Of a stretch of 64,000 bases of DNA, positions 1 to 14,600 are shown piece after piece. Source of the stretch: Gymnorhina tibicen. Its lineage: Eukaryota > Chordata > Aves > Passeriformes > Artamidae. Under the pieces are notes generated by a model. The model had not been told where the DNA came from and did not search any database. It was given only the letters and a program-made list of their open reading frames with translations. The stretch is taken from positions 1,169,668 to 1,233,667 of the forward strand of contig VXAZ01008129.1 of the NCBI GenBank assembly GCA_013399875.1, read 5' to 3'. Made by a program: the position numbers and the translations under genes. The stretch's first letter is position 1. The number at the start of each line of letters is the position of its first letter.

Positions 1-2377
1 AGATTTCCTTACAGGACAATGAGCTGACTGAAGAGGTAAGAATTTAACCTGCTTTAATGTACCAAGTGTCTGATGAAGATGAAAATCCACTGCAGAAGTG
101 AGCTGCTTTCACCTACATGAAAACTTACTGTCTCTTGCCAACAAGGAAGAATTCCTTCACATAACTGTATTTCAGAAGCTTACAAAAGTCATAACTATTA
201 CTAATGTTGCATGTTCCAGAAGCTTCTTTAGACATTTGAAATTAAAAAAGAAAATAAAAGATAACAAAGCCCAACAACTCCGTAGTTTACAGAGTAACCC
301 ACTGGAGGCAGCTTTCACATGATTTGTCATCACCTTCAAGTTCAGCACTATGCAGAAGCCTTTAAGAACTTGTATCTGTTATTATCTAGCCCCCTACCCC
401 TTTTTAAATCACACTTTCAGAAGAAAAGGAAGAGTAAACTAAACTACAGTTCCCTGTAGCACTGAATCTTGCTCTCAAAGTTCCTGCTGGGGCAAGTGTT
501 ACATTATAGCAGGGCTAAATAAAGAGTTAACATTTAGTCTGACAGCTGGTTCAAGGTTTGTTTTGGTGTGACCTCTCCTTTGTACCCCAGTTGCTGCAGC
601 CAGGGTCTTTTATGCAGCTTGAGCCCTTCCTCGATGGTTAAGAATTGAGGCTTGGAATGCAGTTTGGGCTACTGAGGCACAGACAGACCAATGCCTTCCT
701 CAAATTACAGAGAACAGGCCCTGACTCCGGTTCACACTGCTCCAAAATGCTTAAATGGGTAAAATAACAGCTCACTAACAGATGAAGAAAATTAGGAAAC
801 ACATGGATTTCAGAAATTTTACCATATAGTATATACAGACTACACAGTCAACTCATGCCATTATACAGGAGTATTCTTGGTAATTAGACCTCTGAAATAA
901 TCTTAAGAGAATCAGAATTGAAGTATTTAACAGATGGACTTTAATAATGTTTAAAACAGATTACCTTTTCATTATCAGTAGTTACCGTCAACATTCCAAT
1001 CTAGAACAAGGAAGAAAATATTCTTAATGAGAACAGCAAAAAAATAGATACCATAGCTGCATTTTGGTTTCAGTCATAGAAGGACTTTAAATTTAAACAA
1101 TCTTGCAACAGTTCAAACTGAAAAAAATGTAAGTACTTCCACCTGCAACATAAACAAGAGGGGTTATATGAATGCCTTGAACAGAATTAAACCTGACACC
1201 AACTCTCAAAAATTTATCTCCTGTCTTATGATGTACACAGGGAAAAGGCAATAAAAGCAACAAGATGCAGCTGGGCTTGTATGGTTATGCAACTGCTTGA
1301 TCATATGAAACTAATTCAGAGCCACGTTAGCACACTGAAACATTACTTGTCATGTTTAAGAGGAAGGAAAGTCAACCTGGATTTCTTGAATACCTTCCAA
1401 ACTCCTTCCTTTCCACTTTGACTAGTAAGCACTGACAAAAACTCTACAGGAGCAGTGTATGCCAATACCTGGTTTCATGAAAAGAGTATCTTCATAGAGA
1501 ATCACAGGGGGGTTTTTCCCCTTAATCTCAACAGGACTAGAGATTTATGTTTATGGGAAATATTCATACAATACGTTGACCTGTGAGTAGCATTATCCTC
1601 AAACTCCTAAGGATTCAAATCGAGGACCAAAAACTTAAGATGCCAGTTTACTTCAAAAATGGGGATTTCAAAACAATCCAGTGGTTATTTTTATCCTGGA
1701 GCAGGAAAGTGGGGAGGAGAAAAAAAAAAAAAAAAAGAGAGAGAATTCTATTGAATGCTGAGTTGAGTGGATTTATTATTTCTTACAGATGGCATTTCTG
1801 TTAATACCACTATGCCACTTCAGAAGTGGAATTCAGGGGAAAGGCCAACTCAAAAAAAGTATGTGTAGTAAACAGGAAAAAGCCATTTGCCAACACAGAA
1901 GAGCAGGGAAGGAACGCATGCTACATTCAAAAGCAATTGCTGAACCCAAACTGGCCCTACTAAGTCTTCAAACCCATTTACAAACACTACCTACCTTCTT
2001 CCATTTGCTTTAACATACCTAGAGATGAACAAAAGTATTGGAAACACAGGCCCAACCTGAGATACAAACCACTTTCAAGGTTTCCTAACTACTGACAAAT
2101 CTAGAGGTTAAGCACCTATTATTTCCCCCTCAGTTACAGAAGTACAGAGCTACAAAAATATCACCACAATACTAAAGACAGCGAACAAAGTCTCAAAAGC
2201 CAAGAAGTGCCAAACTCTGCAGAAAGTATTTGCAAGCAGCTTTGCAAACACGAGGACCCCAAGAGTGAATGCTTTTCAACACAGTCAAAAGGCTTTCATT
2301 TTCAGTGTTCCACTGATCAAACAGCACTGCTACTAAAGAAAGTGGATTTTTCTCTATTGAAGGGAAAGGTCACTTAC
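1..2377 (-). other. Partial intron 17 of PPP1R21
   Basis: AT-rich intronic sequence with a 17-base-class A run near 1720-1736. Searching the minus strand for the expected next exon (TLTRTSDSE...NHYMARI-type residues) gave nothing, so the remaining PPP1R21 exons lie beyond base 1. A splice-flanked 21-nt segment on the plus strand at 15-35 is discussed as a finding. Confidence 0.8.
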
Positions 2378-2611
2378 CAGACTAGTGCTCTTAATAGGTT
2401 CCCTCAGACTCTTTTCTGTGGTTTCCTTCTTTTGTTCTGCTATATTTGGCAAAACGGAACGCTCCTGGATAGCTTCAGTTAAATGTCCACTAAGAGAGTT
2501 CTTCAGTTTTTGGTTTTCTTTCTCTAGCTTTATTTTAGCTAGCTGGGCCTCCAACATCCAGTGTTCTTTCTCTTGTTCAAGTTTTGCAATTTTCTCCAAA
2601 CTCTGCTGGAC
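2378..2611 (-). CDS. PPP1R21: PPP1R21 exon 17 (residues 567-644)
   Basis: 234 nt, phase 0/0; the last coding exon present. Acceptor CCTAAAG, donor GTAAGT. A strongly conserved coiled coil (EKIAKLEQEKEHWMLEAQLA, KIKLEKEN) gives way to a poorly conserved polar segment ending EPIKSTSL, after which the family continues into the C-terminal coiled coil on the next exon, outside the window. Confidence 0.96.
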
Positions 2612-5600
2612 CTTTAGGAGGGGAAGTTTACAGTCCAGGTTATTGAACCCACGGAGGAAAAAAGCCACACACAGGAAATGTTTGAGGACAGTATTATTTT
2701 AAACCATTACATAAGGGAGTTAACAAAGTGCAGCAGGTAAACAATTACTGTTTTGAGCTGTGTGCTTAGCTGTGGTTCTTTATCAAAAATGGCCATGTGA
2801 TTTGATTCGTTTGAAACATGCATTACAAAGGTACACCTCATAAAACTGGCAACATCCTCTTGGGTGAAAAATCAAAGCAGTGAAGATTTTCATAAAAATT
2901 TGAAAGACGTGTACCTGGCACTATCACTACCTTTTTCTATGCTAGAAAGACAAACCCTCTGATCCCAGCTGTCCCACCTCAGACAGAACCACCTACTTTG
3001 TCCAGGTAAGAAAACAACTATGGAACAGAACACATCCAATCACTGCATATTTCTGCTGAAATTCAGCTCATTCCTACCAATACACTTAGAATATTGGCCA
3101 CCGCAAAAAAAAAAATCACCTAAGTATTTGCTTCTGTAACAGTTCAATAACAATAAGTCAAGTATAGGCTGAATATACAAGCTAATAAGAAGTCAGTATT
3201 AATTAGCTAGTCTCATTCATATGCAGCGATGGACAAACTGTGAAGGCATTTAAAATACGTTACCTCTCCTGCTTCACCTTCCAGAAAAAAAATACATAAC
3301 ACAGAGTGGAAGACAGAAACTGTAATCTATTACTCTAACTGGAAAGAAAAATCACTGCTCTTAACCAGCGCTAATAATCCCTGCATAGTCCAAAAGGGGA
3401 CACAAAACAGTACACAACATTAAAAATTAATCCCTTCAGTATGACTTAATTCCTGTCTTTATTTTGCATTTATTTGAATTATTAAAGATTACCTGTCTTC
3501 TTGTATTTCCAAATGAAGATATCAATGGCATAATCCTGTCTCTTATGTCTATCAATATGCACATTCTGCAGATAACCCATCCTGACAAGGGTGAGTTTTA
3601 CTTTCAAAACTCTACAAGACATCTACAGTCTAATTTTAAGGTTCAGCATATTCATGTATACCTACAAATGACCACAGACACAGATAAGTGGAGACTTGGA
3701 TACAACTTTAGCTTTACAAAATACACTACCATATATGTTAGTACAATGTACACCAGAATACCTGTTGTGCAAGACCTTCTCTGCTTTCTGTAGAACTCAG
3801 GAGAACTCTGCGATTGGCTAAAGCCTCTTCATAAGGCACTGAATCTGCACAAGGCTGCAGAAGAATCAAAAAACCCCTCTCAAAACGTGTCACACACTAG
3901 ATCAGAACATGTATTCTACTTTTATTTTCTTACCACTTTCCTTACTTTAGTAAAGGGGAAAAAAAAAAACATGTTGCAAGTGCTTACCAGGCAGTAGGAA
4001 AAAATGGTTCAAGCTCACAAGAAACACTGCCCCAAAAGGTACAATTGATTAAAAAGTCCTCAGAAAACCCCAAGTGTTCATTAATGATCAAAGGCATCAT
4101 AAGGTCCTCTTTACAGACAGTGATTTAGTTACAATTGCTAAGCACATCATCACTTAATTGTTAATTTTAATGGAGACAACAGGGAGACCTGGCAGCATTC
4201 AGTTCTTTGGTTCAGCACATTTTCTCCAGGGTACCTCCTTTTCAGCTGTCTCTTTCCCCCCTACTGCTCTCCACTGCCTTCCAGTGAATGCAAGTGTAAG
4301 AATATGGTTTCATTTGCTCCATATGGTTGGTGAATACAGGAGGAAATTTAAATAAGCAGCCACCCCCTTCTCCTTAGAGTCTTGGCACACAAATAATTAG
4401 TGGAAATGGGTAATGGCAGAATTGGCACATACCCTCAGTTGTGAGGGCAACTACGGTCTCTAAAGTTTTCAGTAGCATTATTGCACTGAGGGTCCCATTT
4501 CCTCAGCCAAAAACTGTCATTCAGAGAAACTCTTCCATTCCAAATACTGCAAATCCTTAGTTTGTATTCGCTTTGGCATAACCAACTACCAACAGAACCA
4601 CGCTCTCTCTGTGCAAGCATGCTGGCTGAACAAACCTTCTTCAAGGACTTCATGTAAGCAGCTGCCTTCTTCTTGTACTGCAGCATGCACTCAGCTGAGA
4701 GAGGGCTGATGAACTCTGCTCCTCCCTTAGGGCCATAGCTCAGCAAGGCAGTGAAGTGATCCAAGTTGTTGCTAAAGAACGAGGCCATCTAGACACATCA
4801 AGAGAAGTGGCTTGTTGAATTAAGTTGACCAGGAAGATTCACTGGAGCAATCACTCTTTCAAAAGACAAGTATTTAGTGAAACTGGACTTCATAACAAGA
4901 CTTTGAAATAAGCTACAGGCTCTTCCACGTAACTCAGACCTCACTCACACAACACATCCTCTTCACAGTATCTGCTTTTATCACTCACTCAGTTATTTTT
5001 AACTCATAGCCTGAAAACACCTTCAGAATAAACCTGACCCTATAGATTATTAATATCAGAGGCACACAGAGATTTTCTAAATCATTCGGCTAAGCTTATT
5101 TTTTTTTTCTTAAAAATCTGCACAAGTTAGGGCATTGTATGGAACAAAAATATCTATTACCTTGCCTGCTCCATTTGTTAAAGCAGCAACAGAGGATAAA
5201 ATACAGTCATTTGTAGTTATGAGTTTCTGTGTGGCAGTTGGAACGTCCTGTTCTAAAGTAGCTTTCTGACTATAGTGCTTGGAAATATCTGGAAAAGGAA
5301 AAGCACATTTATGTCAAATTAAGAACACAAAACTTTTTGGAAGTCACTCACAAAAGCAGCTTAGCCTAAATATATTAATTTCAACAGCACCAAAATTTAA
5401 AAAAGAATCAAGTATTTATCACGTAAGAACATTCTCAATGTGGCCTAATTAAAAAAAAAAAGTCATTGTTTGACAAGTGAACATTTTGCACCTATTTTAC
5501 AACAGAGTACTATTGCTACAGAATGGAGAAATCCCGGCTCATCACCATGACAAATTATAATCTGAAGTAATCTTAAGAAGTTTAAAAATTAGTTGAGATT

Positions 5601-8600
5601 GAGAAAGAAGAGAGAAATCAAACATTCTGGAGTATGGGAGTGTGAGATACTAAGCACAGCATTTCTGTTGATAGCTAATGAATTCTACTGACAGTTTTCT
5701 TCAGTACTTCTATTTTCTGTATTTCCTTTAAAGCGCAAATTGGGTTGGCTTTGCATTATAGTGACCATACTAAGAGGTAGAAAGTATTTTAAACTTATCT
5801 ATGCTACAAAACTCTTGCCTTAGGATCTCATTTTGTTTGAGGTAGAATCTTTAATGTAACTTTTTTTTTTTTAAACAAGGGCTCTGCAAAATGGGGTCAT
5901 ACTATTCATGCTATTAGGAAAAAAAAACAATTTTGCTTAAAATTATAAAAGCTTAATGTTTAAACACCTGACTACTAAATCTAATAAATCTCTATGGATT
6001 ATCTTCTCTTCAGGAACAGCTACATGGTACTGAAATTATAGGACATACAGGAACATTAGTTTTAATATTCTGAGTTATAGCCAAATATCACTTCAGTGAA
6101 AACATAATATATCCATGTTGTTCTGATAAAAGCAAGGTAAGCCATTTTCCAGAGGAAGTCTAGTTTCAAAAAGAACCCAGACTTCTTTGTAAGCTTTAGT
6201 TATATATTCATGTTAAAAATAGTCATCACCCTAAATATAGGAAGGAAAAATTCCACGCTGAAGGCAGGTACTAGGTCAATGCTACGTATGCAGGGGAAAA
6301 TATGTACATTTCATAGCATTCCATGCTAGTTTCAGTAGAGCAATGAAGCTCAGAAAGTAAAGTGATACTGCTCAGGAAAACCTGGAGAGCCACAGTCAAA
6401 TAATCCAGCAACTTTGAAGAAAAAAGCTAAAAGAAGAGAAGAATGAAAACCATGCATGAATGTCTAAAACAAGTGGTTAGTAGGTTTAGTTTCTTACCTC
6501 GTAAAGGTAAAACAAACCAGATTTATCACATATGATCCATTCAGCACTGTTATAGAGAGAGTACACGTGTGCTAAACAGAAGGAAGCAAAGCTGAAACAA
6601 AACAACATTCCCAACTCTCACCTTTTAAAATGTCATGGAATCCATGAAGACTTGCAGCAATGTTTGTAAACACAAAGTTGTAATTTGTCCTAAGGAGTCC
6701 TTCTGGTCTTGTACCTAAGAGTACCGCATAAGAAGGAAAAGAAAACCACAACACTAAGATTTGACCATGAATGAAAAAGTTAGTTTTGAAAATAATTCAG
6801 TTTCCACCCACTAGAATCATTTGCATGGAGTATGAGTCATAACTCATTCATGTACTTAAATTTTCCCCTTCAATATCAAATGTACCTATATCCAATTTTG
6901 CCAGAGTAGGGAGGTGAGACTTTCAAAGTCCCTAGATTTTATTCAGATTCCATAAATGTCAATTGTTTTGGTCTCAAAAACCAACGTGTTTTGAAAGACA
7001 TGTTCACAGGTGCAGGAAAGACCATCTGGGCCCTTCTGAAGAGGGAAGACTGAAATAACCTGAAGCTATACAATAACCATTTCCTACTGCTATTTACGGG
7101 ATGCATTTGGAGATAGTTTCCCCACAAACATACACACAAAGGCTTCACCTCATTTTATTCAGTCATTACCATATGACAGTTGTAATAACTTTATGAAGAC
7201 GAGGGGCTGGAAGTGATGATTAGTAATAAAATGCAGCTTAGCAATTTCATTTTTTTAATGACTATGAAATTAACAATTTGATAATTAAGAGATGACAAAA
7301 GGCACACTGTCAATCATACTATGAAAACCCACAGAAAACCAGTCACAGGGTAACCAACCAAGCCAGAACTGACACTTACTTGGTAAGGCCAGAAGACTGA
7401 TGTACGTGTGTAGCTTCTCAAAGACTGCAGTCAACCTTTTCATGTCTCTGTGCAGCTCCATATTTCTAGCTCTTAAAGCAGCTGTGCAAAGAGAAGACTC
7501 ACACTCTTCTTCCAAACTAGGAATATATGAATTATTTTTTTTAAAAGCAAGCAATTATCTTGAAAAAAACAAGTTCATGAGTTTTGGAGCAGATAGGTGT
7601 TCCCTACCTCCCCAGTCCAAAGCAACAGCAGACTAGGAATTTGTTTTAGAAAGATTAACATAGAGGAAGTTAGCAATACATGAAAATTACTGTGTGCATC
7701 TCCGCTCTTAGGTGTTTCTGTCACAAGCTGGGAATGACTTACTCTCACAGCAAGGAACTGATTGCAGCAATTTAAGTTCGAAGACTTTTCCCTCTACTAC
7801 ATAAATTCTCTTTTGCTTCCTAAGGAGCACGAGAACAGGTATAAAGGAGGCATAAATCACAATTTTTCTTCTTCCTTAGTCCAAACCCTCTCTTAAAGCA
7901 GTTCTTTCCACCTATAATTCACCTCCCTTCGATCAAGTCAGGAAAGAAGATTTTCACAGCAGAAGGGATGTGCACCTGGTCAAGTTTTACTATATTGCTA
8001 CATTTACTGAATGAGAAATAATCGTCAGAGAAGCTCAAGGCATTACAGTGTATCACACCCGAATAGTATCAATGCTATTGAATAACACTAAGAAAGGTTA
8101 ATGAAAGCTGCACATATTTTTGAAGTCTCATCTGTGAGGGGGGCTGGAGGGGAGGGGCTTTAAAATACATGTTTTTAGTCCTAATGCCTTAAAAAAGCCA
8201 TGCCTAATCTCAAGGTTTAGAAACAACATTAAAAAAAAAAAAAGAGTTCAGCATTTAAGAAAGAGCAGAGGCCAGAGTGTTTTAAAGTTTGACTTCAAAT
8301 ATTTGAGTTGTAGGTGCTGACAATGCTGCATGCCTGAAACAGTGCTTTTAAATTTGATCTATCAAATGAAAAGTACCTTTTTAACTGATAAGGAAGAATC
8401 TTTCTTAAAAAGCCTAAGTAGGAAGCTAAATGGTCTGAGAAGGCCTTCAATTTCACAGTTGTTTCCTGAAAGGAAAAAACAACAGGTAAGTGGTTTTGCT
8501 CTGTAAAAATCTTCTTGGACACTAAAAGGAGGAAATCTTACCAGGACTGTCACAGTATCCTCCGTGATGCTCTCGAACAAGTGCAGCATTCCTTCCTCCA

Positions 8601-11600
8601 GAGGGCGAACGTACGAAGCGTTTTCATGGAGATACTGTGAGAACTGAGGACAGAGGTTTTAAAATGGTGCTTGCTGACGGCTCGTGTGAGCTCTCTCAAT
8701 TTAACAGCCGAATGGGACATTTTGGCAAAGCCCCTGTCCCCTTTAACGATGCCTAAGATGTCATTAATGAGATACAATAGTCCAGTGATGTACAGCAACC
8801 TCTTCTATAGGGCAGAAACACACCTTGAGGGGAAGTGAGAAGTACTGGAAGTCCAGGCAAAACCACACCTGGCGCTTTGCCACAGCATCCTGTCCCGTTT
8901 TAACTGCCATGCACAGCACACCAAACCCTCGCTTTTTAGTTCTAAATGTTCTTGCATTCCTTTCTCAACTCCATCCAATTAAGGCTAGATCCATGCATCA
9001 TTCAGCCACCAAAATGAACTATCCCATCTTTTCCCAGATGTTGTTGGCCTCCCAGCCTTGTCCAGCAGCACAAACATTTGCAAAGCTATGCTGTGCAAAG
9101 TACTGAAGAACTAAACCCGAGTCAAACTGGAGAGAGCAAGAGATGTATCTTTATGTGAGACCAGTCCAGTTTTCCACGTGAGTCAAATCATGCTTATGCC
9201 AATGCAGAGCATGGAGCTCCAACTAATCACAGGAGAACTCTTATTTCTAAAACTTTGACAGGTTTGGGCAATAAAGAAACTTTGGCCTCATGGAGCTGCC
9301 TGAGTTTGCTAAAAATTGCTTAAATAAATCCTACAGCTAATTTTGCCTTCAAAAAAGCAGACCTGAGAACAAAATGTGTACTCTTACACGCAATCAAAAT
9401 ATAACAACACCATCAGCTTTCCATTTTGGTACCTCAGTATCACAAAAAGCTTCTTCCACCAATTAATACAGGTAGGCAAAAGCAATCCTGGTTTTTATTT
9501 TACCCCACAGAAAGATACCTTCACCTTTGATTATTTATACCACAAGAGCAGCTAAAGATCCCAGGCAAACAGAGTACAAGAGATTTTAATTATTCCTTGT
9601 ATTATTACAGTGCAGTAACACAGTGTTAACAAGAAGAGTGAGATGCTAAACTCTCATCCATGCATGCACAAACCTGGATGGAATTAGGGAAAATTCCTAA
9701 ATCTAAGGAGGAAGAAATAACACATGCAGAATGCTCCTGGCTTGTGTTGCAAGAGAGAGGACTTGAATTATCCAGCATGATGCTGTAGACCCAGCAGAAC
9801 CCAGCAATCCAACACTTAAAGAGAAAAGGAATACTTGAACCTGGCAGGGAATTGTCCACATCTACTTTGAGTGTTTGGTGGGGAAAATAGCTTGAAAGCA
9901 CCAGACAAGACCTGGAGTTGGGGAAAAATAAATCAGTGCAAGTCTGCTAAGCCACTACCTGACACTTGTTTCATTTTCTCTACCATATTAAGGGGAGGTT
10001 TTTGACCAATTTGGTGGGGTAGCTAAAAAAAAAAAAAAAATCACACTGAGAACACTTGCCAAGCAAATAGATAAATTAATCAAAAATACAGGAGCAACTA
10101 CAGCTTCAAAGAGCAATAAAGGATGCTTCAGTGCTGGCAAGTCACAGCAAAAGCCCTGAGAAGTAGCATGCACTGAGGGAATTAGGTCATGAATACACAA
10201 TGGGGCAGACTACAAGAGACATAATTACAAAAACAAAGCCTGAACTATTGAATCAGAGTCAATTATAAGAAAAGGAAAATAAAATTATGGTTCTGATTAA
10301 GATGCATGTCTCAGCTGTGCTGCAAACCAACAAAGAAGTGTTAACTAGGAGGTCAGGGGAAAAAAAAATAAATCTGTGAGAAGTGATGTCTAGGAAACCT
10401 GATTTTATTCCCTTGGTGTAAACTGCAGTAGTATCTGAGAATGCAGTTACCACACTGGGCCACATTAAAAAAACAGAAACACCATTCCAGCCCCAAAAAA
10501 TCTGAAAGATGACAAAACCACATAGTTTTCACAAGAAGGACATGCCATTCTGAATGCATTTGGTGGCAGGAGCAAGAAAATGTTCTCGAACTAATATCTA
10601 TGCTGAATCTCTGCAGAAGAGTATTCTTGACTAAATAGTTGAAACCACTGAGAAGGCAAACAGAATGGGATTTCTCTAGTGGATAACCACCTTCACAAGC
10701 ATATTTGTTACCTGCAAAGAGATTATAGGAGGTTTTCAAAGGAACAGGAAAGTTTTGTGATAGTTAACATTGACACCACATCACCACATGCACTGCAAGA
10801 CAGTGATCAATGCAAACCACAATTCATCTCAGTACCTCAAGTCTGAGCCCTACCAACTACTAAACTGAAATTACAGACTGAATCACAAAATACACCCTGC
10901 AACTTAAATACTCACAGATCCCCTTAAACTATGAAGTCAGCTCTGATCTTAATGCAACTTGTTCCAAAGCACACATATATGCATCCCCACAAAAATCCTT
11001 GTGCACAGTCATTTTCTGTGTTTCACAGCATAGAAAAACAAAGTCAAAATATGCAGCTTAACAGCTCTAGATGATACTCTCAAAGTCTTTCCATGGAATT
11101 GTGTCAAAAGAGATGAGTCAGATTTCTCGTATCAAATTCAACATGCTTTACAAACTTGAAGCTTCGGAACACTTACAGGAAAGATCTTCACACAAGTAGC
11201 CCAAAATCGGATTATAAAGTTGTTTTTTGACAAGGGAACAGAGTCCAGGTTCTCTCCCTCATAAGCCTACCTTCTATCCTTTATCTAACATTACAGATAA
11301 ACACTTTAAACACAAGACCAGATTCTATCTCAACATGTCCCATACCCCAGTGCATTAACTAAAACAATCTCGATTTAGCAGTGCAATATTTGTGCATTAT
11401 TATTTTAAAACAAGTCAGCTGAACTTTCAACAGATGCACTTCAAATTAGCAATTAAAAAGAAAAGCTTTGATTTGATAATCATATTGCTCTTCTAGCACA
11501 GGCACAGGGGAAAAGGATCCTCTGCAGCTACACCCCACCCACATTCAGAGAATTCACAGAGCAGAAAAGACTTCTCACACAGGAGAGGATGGCTCTCAGG

Positions 11601-14600
11601 AACACACTCGCAGCATTCCAGTCAAGGTGGTGGAAGTTTGCATGACTAGGATCAATCACTCATGAAAGTCTAACTAATTGAATATACTTGTAGCTCAAGT
11701 GTGTAAACTTTACCTTCTGGTTTAAGGGTGATATTGTGTCTGTTGCAGAATCAATGGGGAAGATCTGTACCTTCTGCTCAGTGTATGTGTGGAAGTTCAG
11801 GAGAGCTGTTACAAGTTCTTGTACAAAAGCCAGGGCCTGGCCAGCAAGGTCTCGCAGCTTCAGCTGTAAAAGACAGTTATAAAATGATTGTATTTGACAT
11901 GGATCTATTTAAATATGAAAAAAAACCCTGTTCGGATAGAAATCGCTGATAACCATTTTTTGTTTCTTTTTACTATTTCAGCCTAAAATACATAGCAGCA
12001 ATTATGTTTAACTTAATTTTTATTCATGAACTACAATGCCACACAGAAGAGCACACTGTTCTTTGACAACAAAGTATCTTTTTATTTCACACAACTGGTG
12101 ATGCTTTGCCTCTGCTGCGTTTTTCAAACTTACAGGCCACAAGAACACTTGGAGGTCAGCACAATTACAGAAACCATGAAATCTCCAAAGATTCAGCAAC
12201 AGACTAATTGCTAAAAGAGCAACAGACTAATTGCTGACAACAGCTCAACACCTGGTTTCAAGGAAACCTCAATTTAATTAGTAAAAACGAATGATGTTTT
12301 CTCCCAGAATTAAAGGTGTCTGCTTCTCTAACCAGAAACACTCAATTCTTATTCTCCTGGACAGAAGTGAGCTGCTGCTCATGAGTAAGGCTGTTCTGTG
12401 GCTTTAGTACAGCAGGAAGGTATCAAAGAAATTAATTCAGAATGGAACATAAATTCAAGAGAGAAGAAAACTATACTCTACTGTGACTGATGGGAAGAGA
12501 ATCAGGTTATAGTGACATTTCAGCCAAGAATAACTTATCCTTCAGAGACATACTCTTAATGCTTCAATGGACTGTTAAATCAGGTCAGTCTTGATTATGG
12601 ATCTGGGATGGTGGCAAGTAATTTAAGCAGTCATTATACTCAGTTTGTGTATGTTAATTAGCTATGCAAGGAAGGAAAACAGACACTATTACTGTTTTGC
12701 TGTTCTTTACACTGCAGCCTGTGCTAATACACCAGCATTTTGCCTCCACTGGCAAAGCCAGTCATAAAAATCTGTCCTGGAACATTTTCAAGACTGCAGA
12801 TCTTGAAGCATGAGGCTGCCTGACATAGTGCTGGCAGAAAATAGTAAAAGGAGAAACTCTCCATGCAGTTATTCAAATTTTTCTTGGAACTCAGCAGCAG
12901 CAACCTGAAATTTAAGGCTCTTTCCATCACAAAACCGAACAGCAGGTCACCTGTTCTCACAGCAGACATTATTAGGAAAAAGGTCTCTTTATAGGCATTT
13001 CTGAAGAATGGAGAAAGTAACTATTTTAAATCTTTCTGCAGCAGCATCTGAATGCACTAAGTTGAAGGCTTGAGACATACAAGCAAATAGAAGAAAAACC
13101 CACAGTACTGTAGAGCCCATCCTCAGTGGTAGCAACACAGGAAAATTTTGACTGCATACAGGTTTCTGATTTGCTATTGTAAAAACCCTTAAAATATTTA
13201 GCCATTCACAGAAAACCAATGCTCATTTCTGAATACTGAATAAACAACATTCCAAAAGGGAATGAAATGAAAATAGGGAACAGAAACTTTTCTAAAAATA
13301 TTTAAATTTATAAGGGTTATTTTGCTGCAAGTACGAGGTGCTTTGGCAAGAAGTATCCCACAAGATGTAAATGAACCATGCAGAGATCTCAAAGTGACAT
13401 GATTTATTCCTTGAAAGGATTGTGACTAGTGACAAATATGTTAACTAATATGGCATTTTAGTGCACACACCAGTGTGCAGTTTACAAATGCATACATTCT
13501 CTGGAGCTCCAGTGATGCAACCGAAGAAGCTCAGTTTGAGGGGAAAAAGGAATTTATAACAAACCTACCTTTTTTCAGCAAAAGACCTCTGAACTAATGT
13601 AGTTTTAATCAACTTTAAAAATGAAATGTTCCAGCTTCTAGCTTACTGAAGGTTGACCCAGTAAAAGAATTATTTCATATACTTTAATAAAACTTCTTGA
13701 CATAAGAACAATATACACAACCTCTGGAGAAGTGCAGAGGCTCTGTGGGCAGAAATGCCCTCAGAATATCATGACAGTAGTAAGATAGGCTATCTTCTTC
13801 CATTTCAGGTACTAAAATAACTGGTTTTATTTCAGCATCTGTGTAGAAAGCGGCACAGAGTCACATGAAACCACAAGAAGCACTTACCTGATTCCTTCTG
13901 TTGTGTAATGGTACATTCAGAGCATTGTATCGAGCAGATCCTACAGGACAAAAACTGAGTTATATGCACTTGTTAAATTGTAGGGGGTTTTTAAGAGACA
14001 CTTATTGGTAAATAGTGATTTTTTTAAAAAAAAATTCATTGCCGGGATATTACAGGTTATGTAAGCAATATTAATTAAAGAGATAGAAACAATTGATTCC
14101 AATAAGGCAGGCCTAAATATCCTCACTTAAGAAGAGTTTCTGTAATTAAGTGGAGAGAAAGCAGTTCAATACTTGCCCCAGATTGTAAGTCAAATTTAAT
14201 CATCTGAAGAACCCTGAATTTGATAAATAAGAGCAGACTCCTCTTGCCCAAAGAACAGTATTCATCACAAACAAGAATGAAAAAATCTTTTTAAAGAAAT
14301 CACACTTGAAGAATTCAAGATTATCTTCAAATTTCAATTACAATCCAAGGAGGGCCAAGTAAGACTAATACATTTTTAGTGGTTTGAACTTTTTTAAAGC
14401 TCCTGTGTATACTTGACATGTTGATAATTTAGACTAAAATGTACTCTCCATGTATTTCAGCATTCTGCTCCAGTCATGAAGTAACTAGAGTAATTATTCA
14501 GTTACAAGCAGCCACAATTTTTAGAGGGGCAGAGGGCTATTTGTGCCTAGAGAACAGCCAACAAGTCTTAGAGATTTAAAAGGGACCACATCCATTCTCG

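Noticed and set aside
1..2377. Search for PPP1R21 exon 18 on the minus strand
   Set aside because: No segment translates to the expected C-terminal residues in phase 0 after an acceptor; the exon must lie outside the window.
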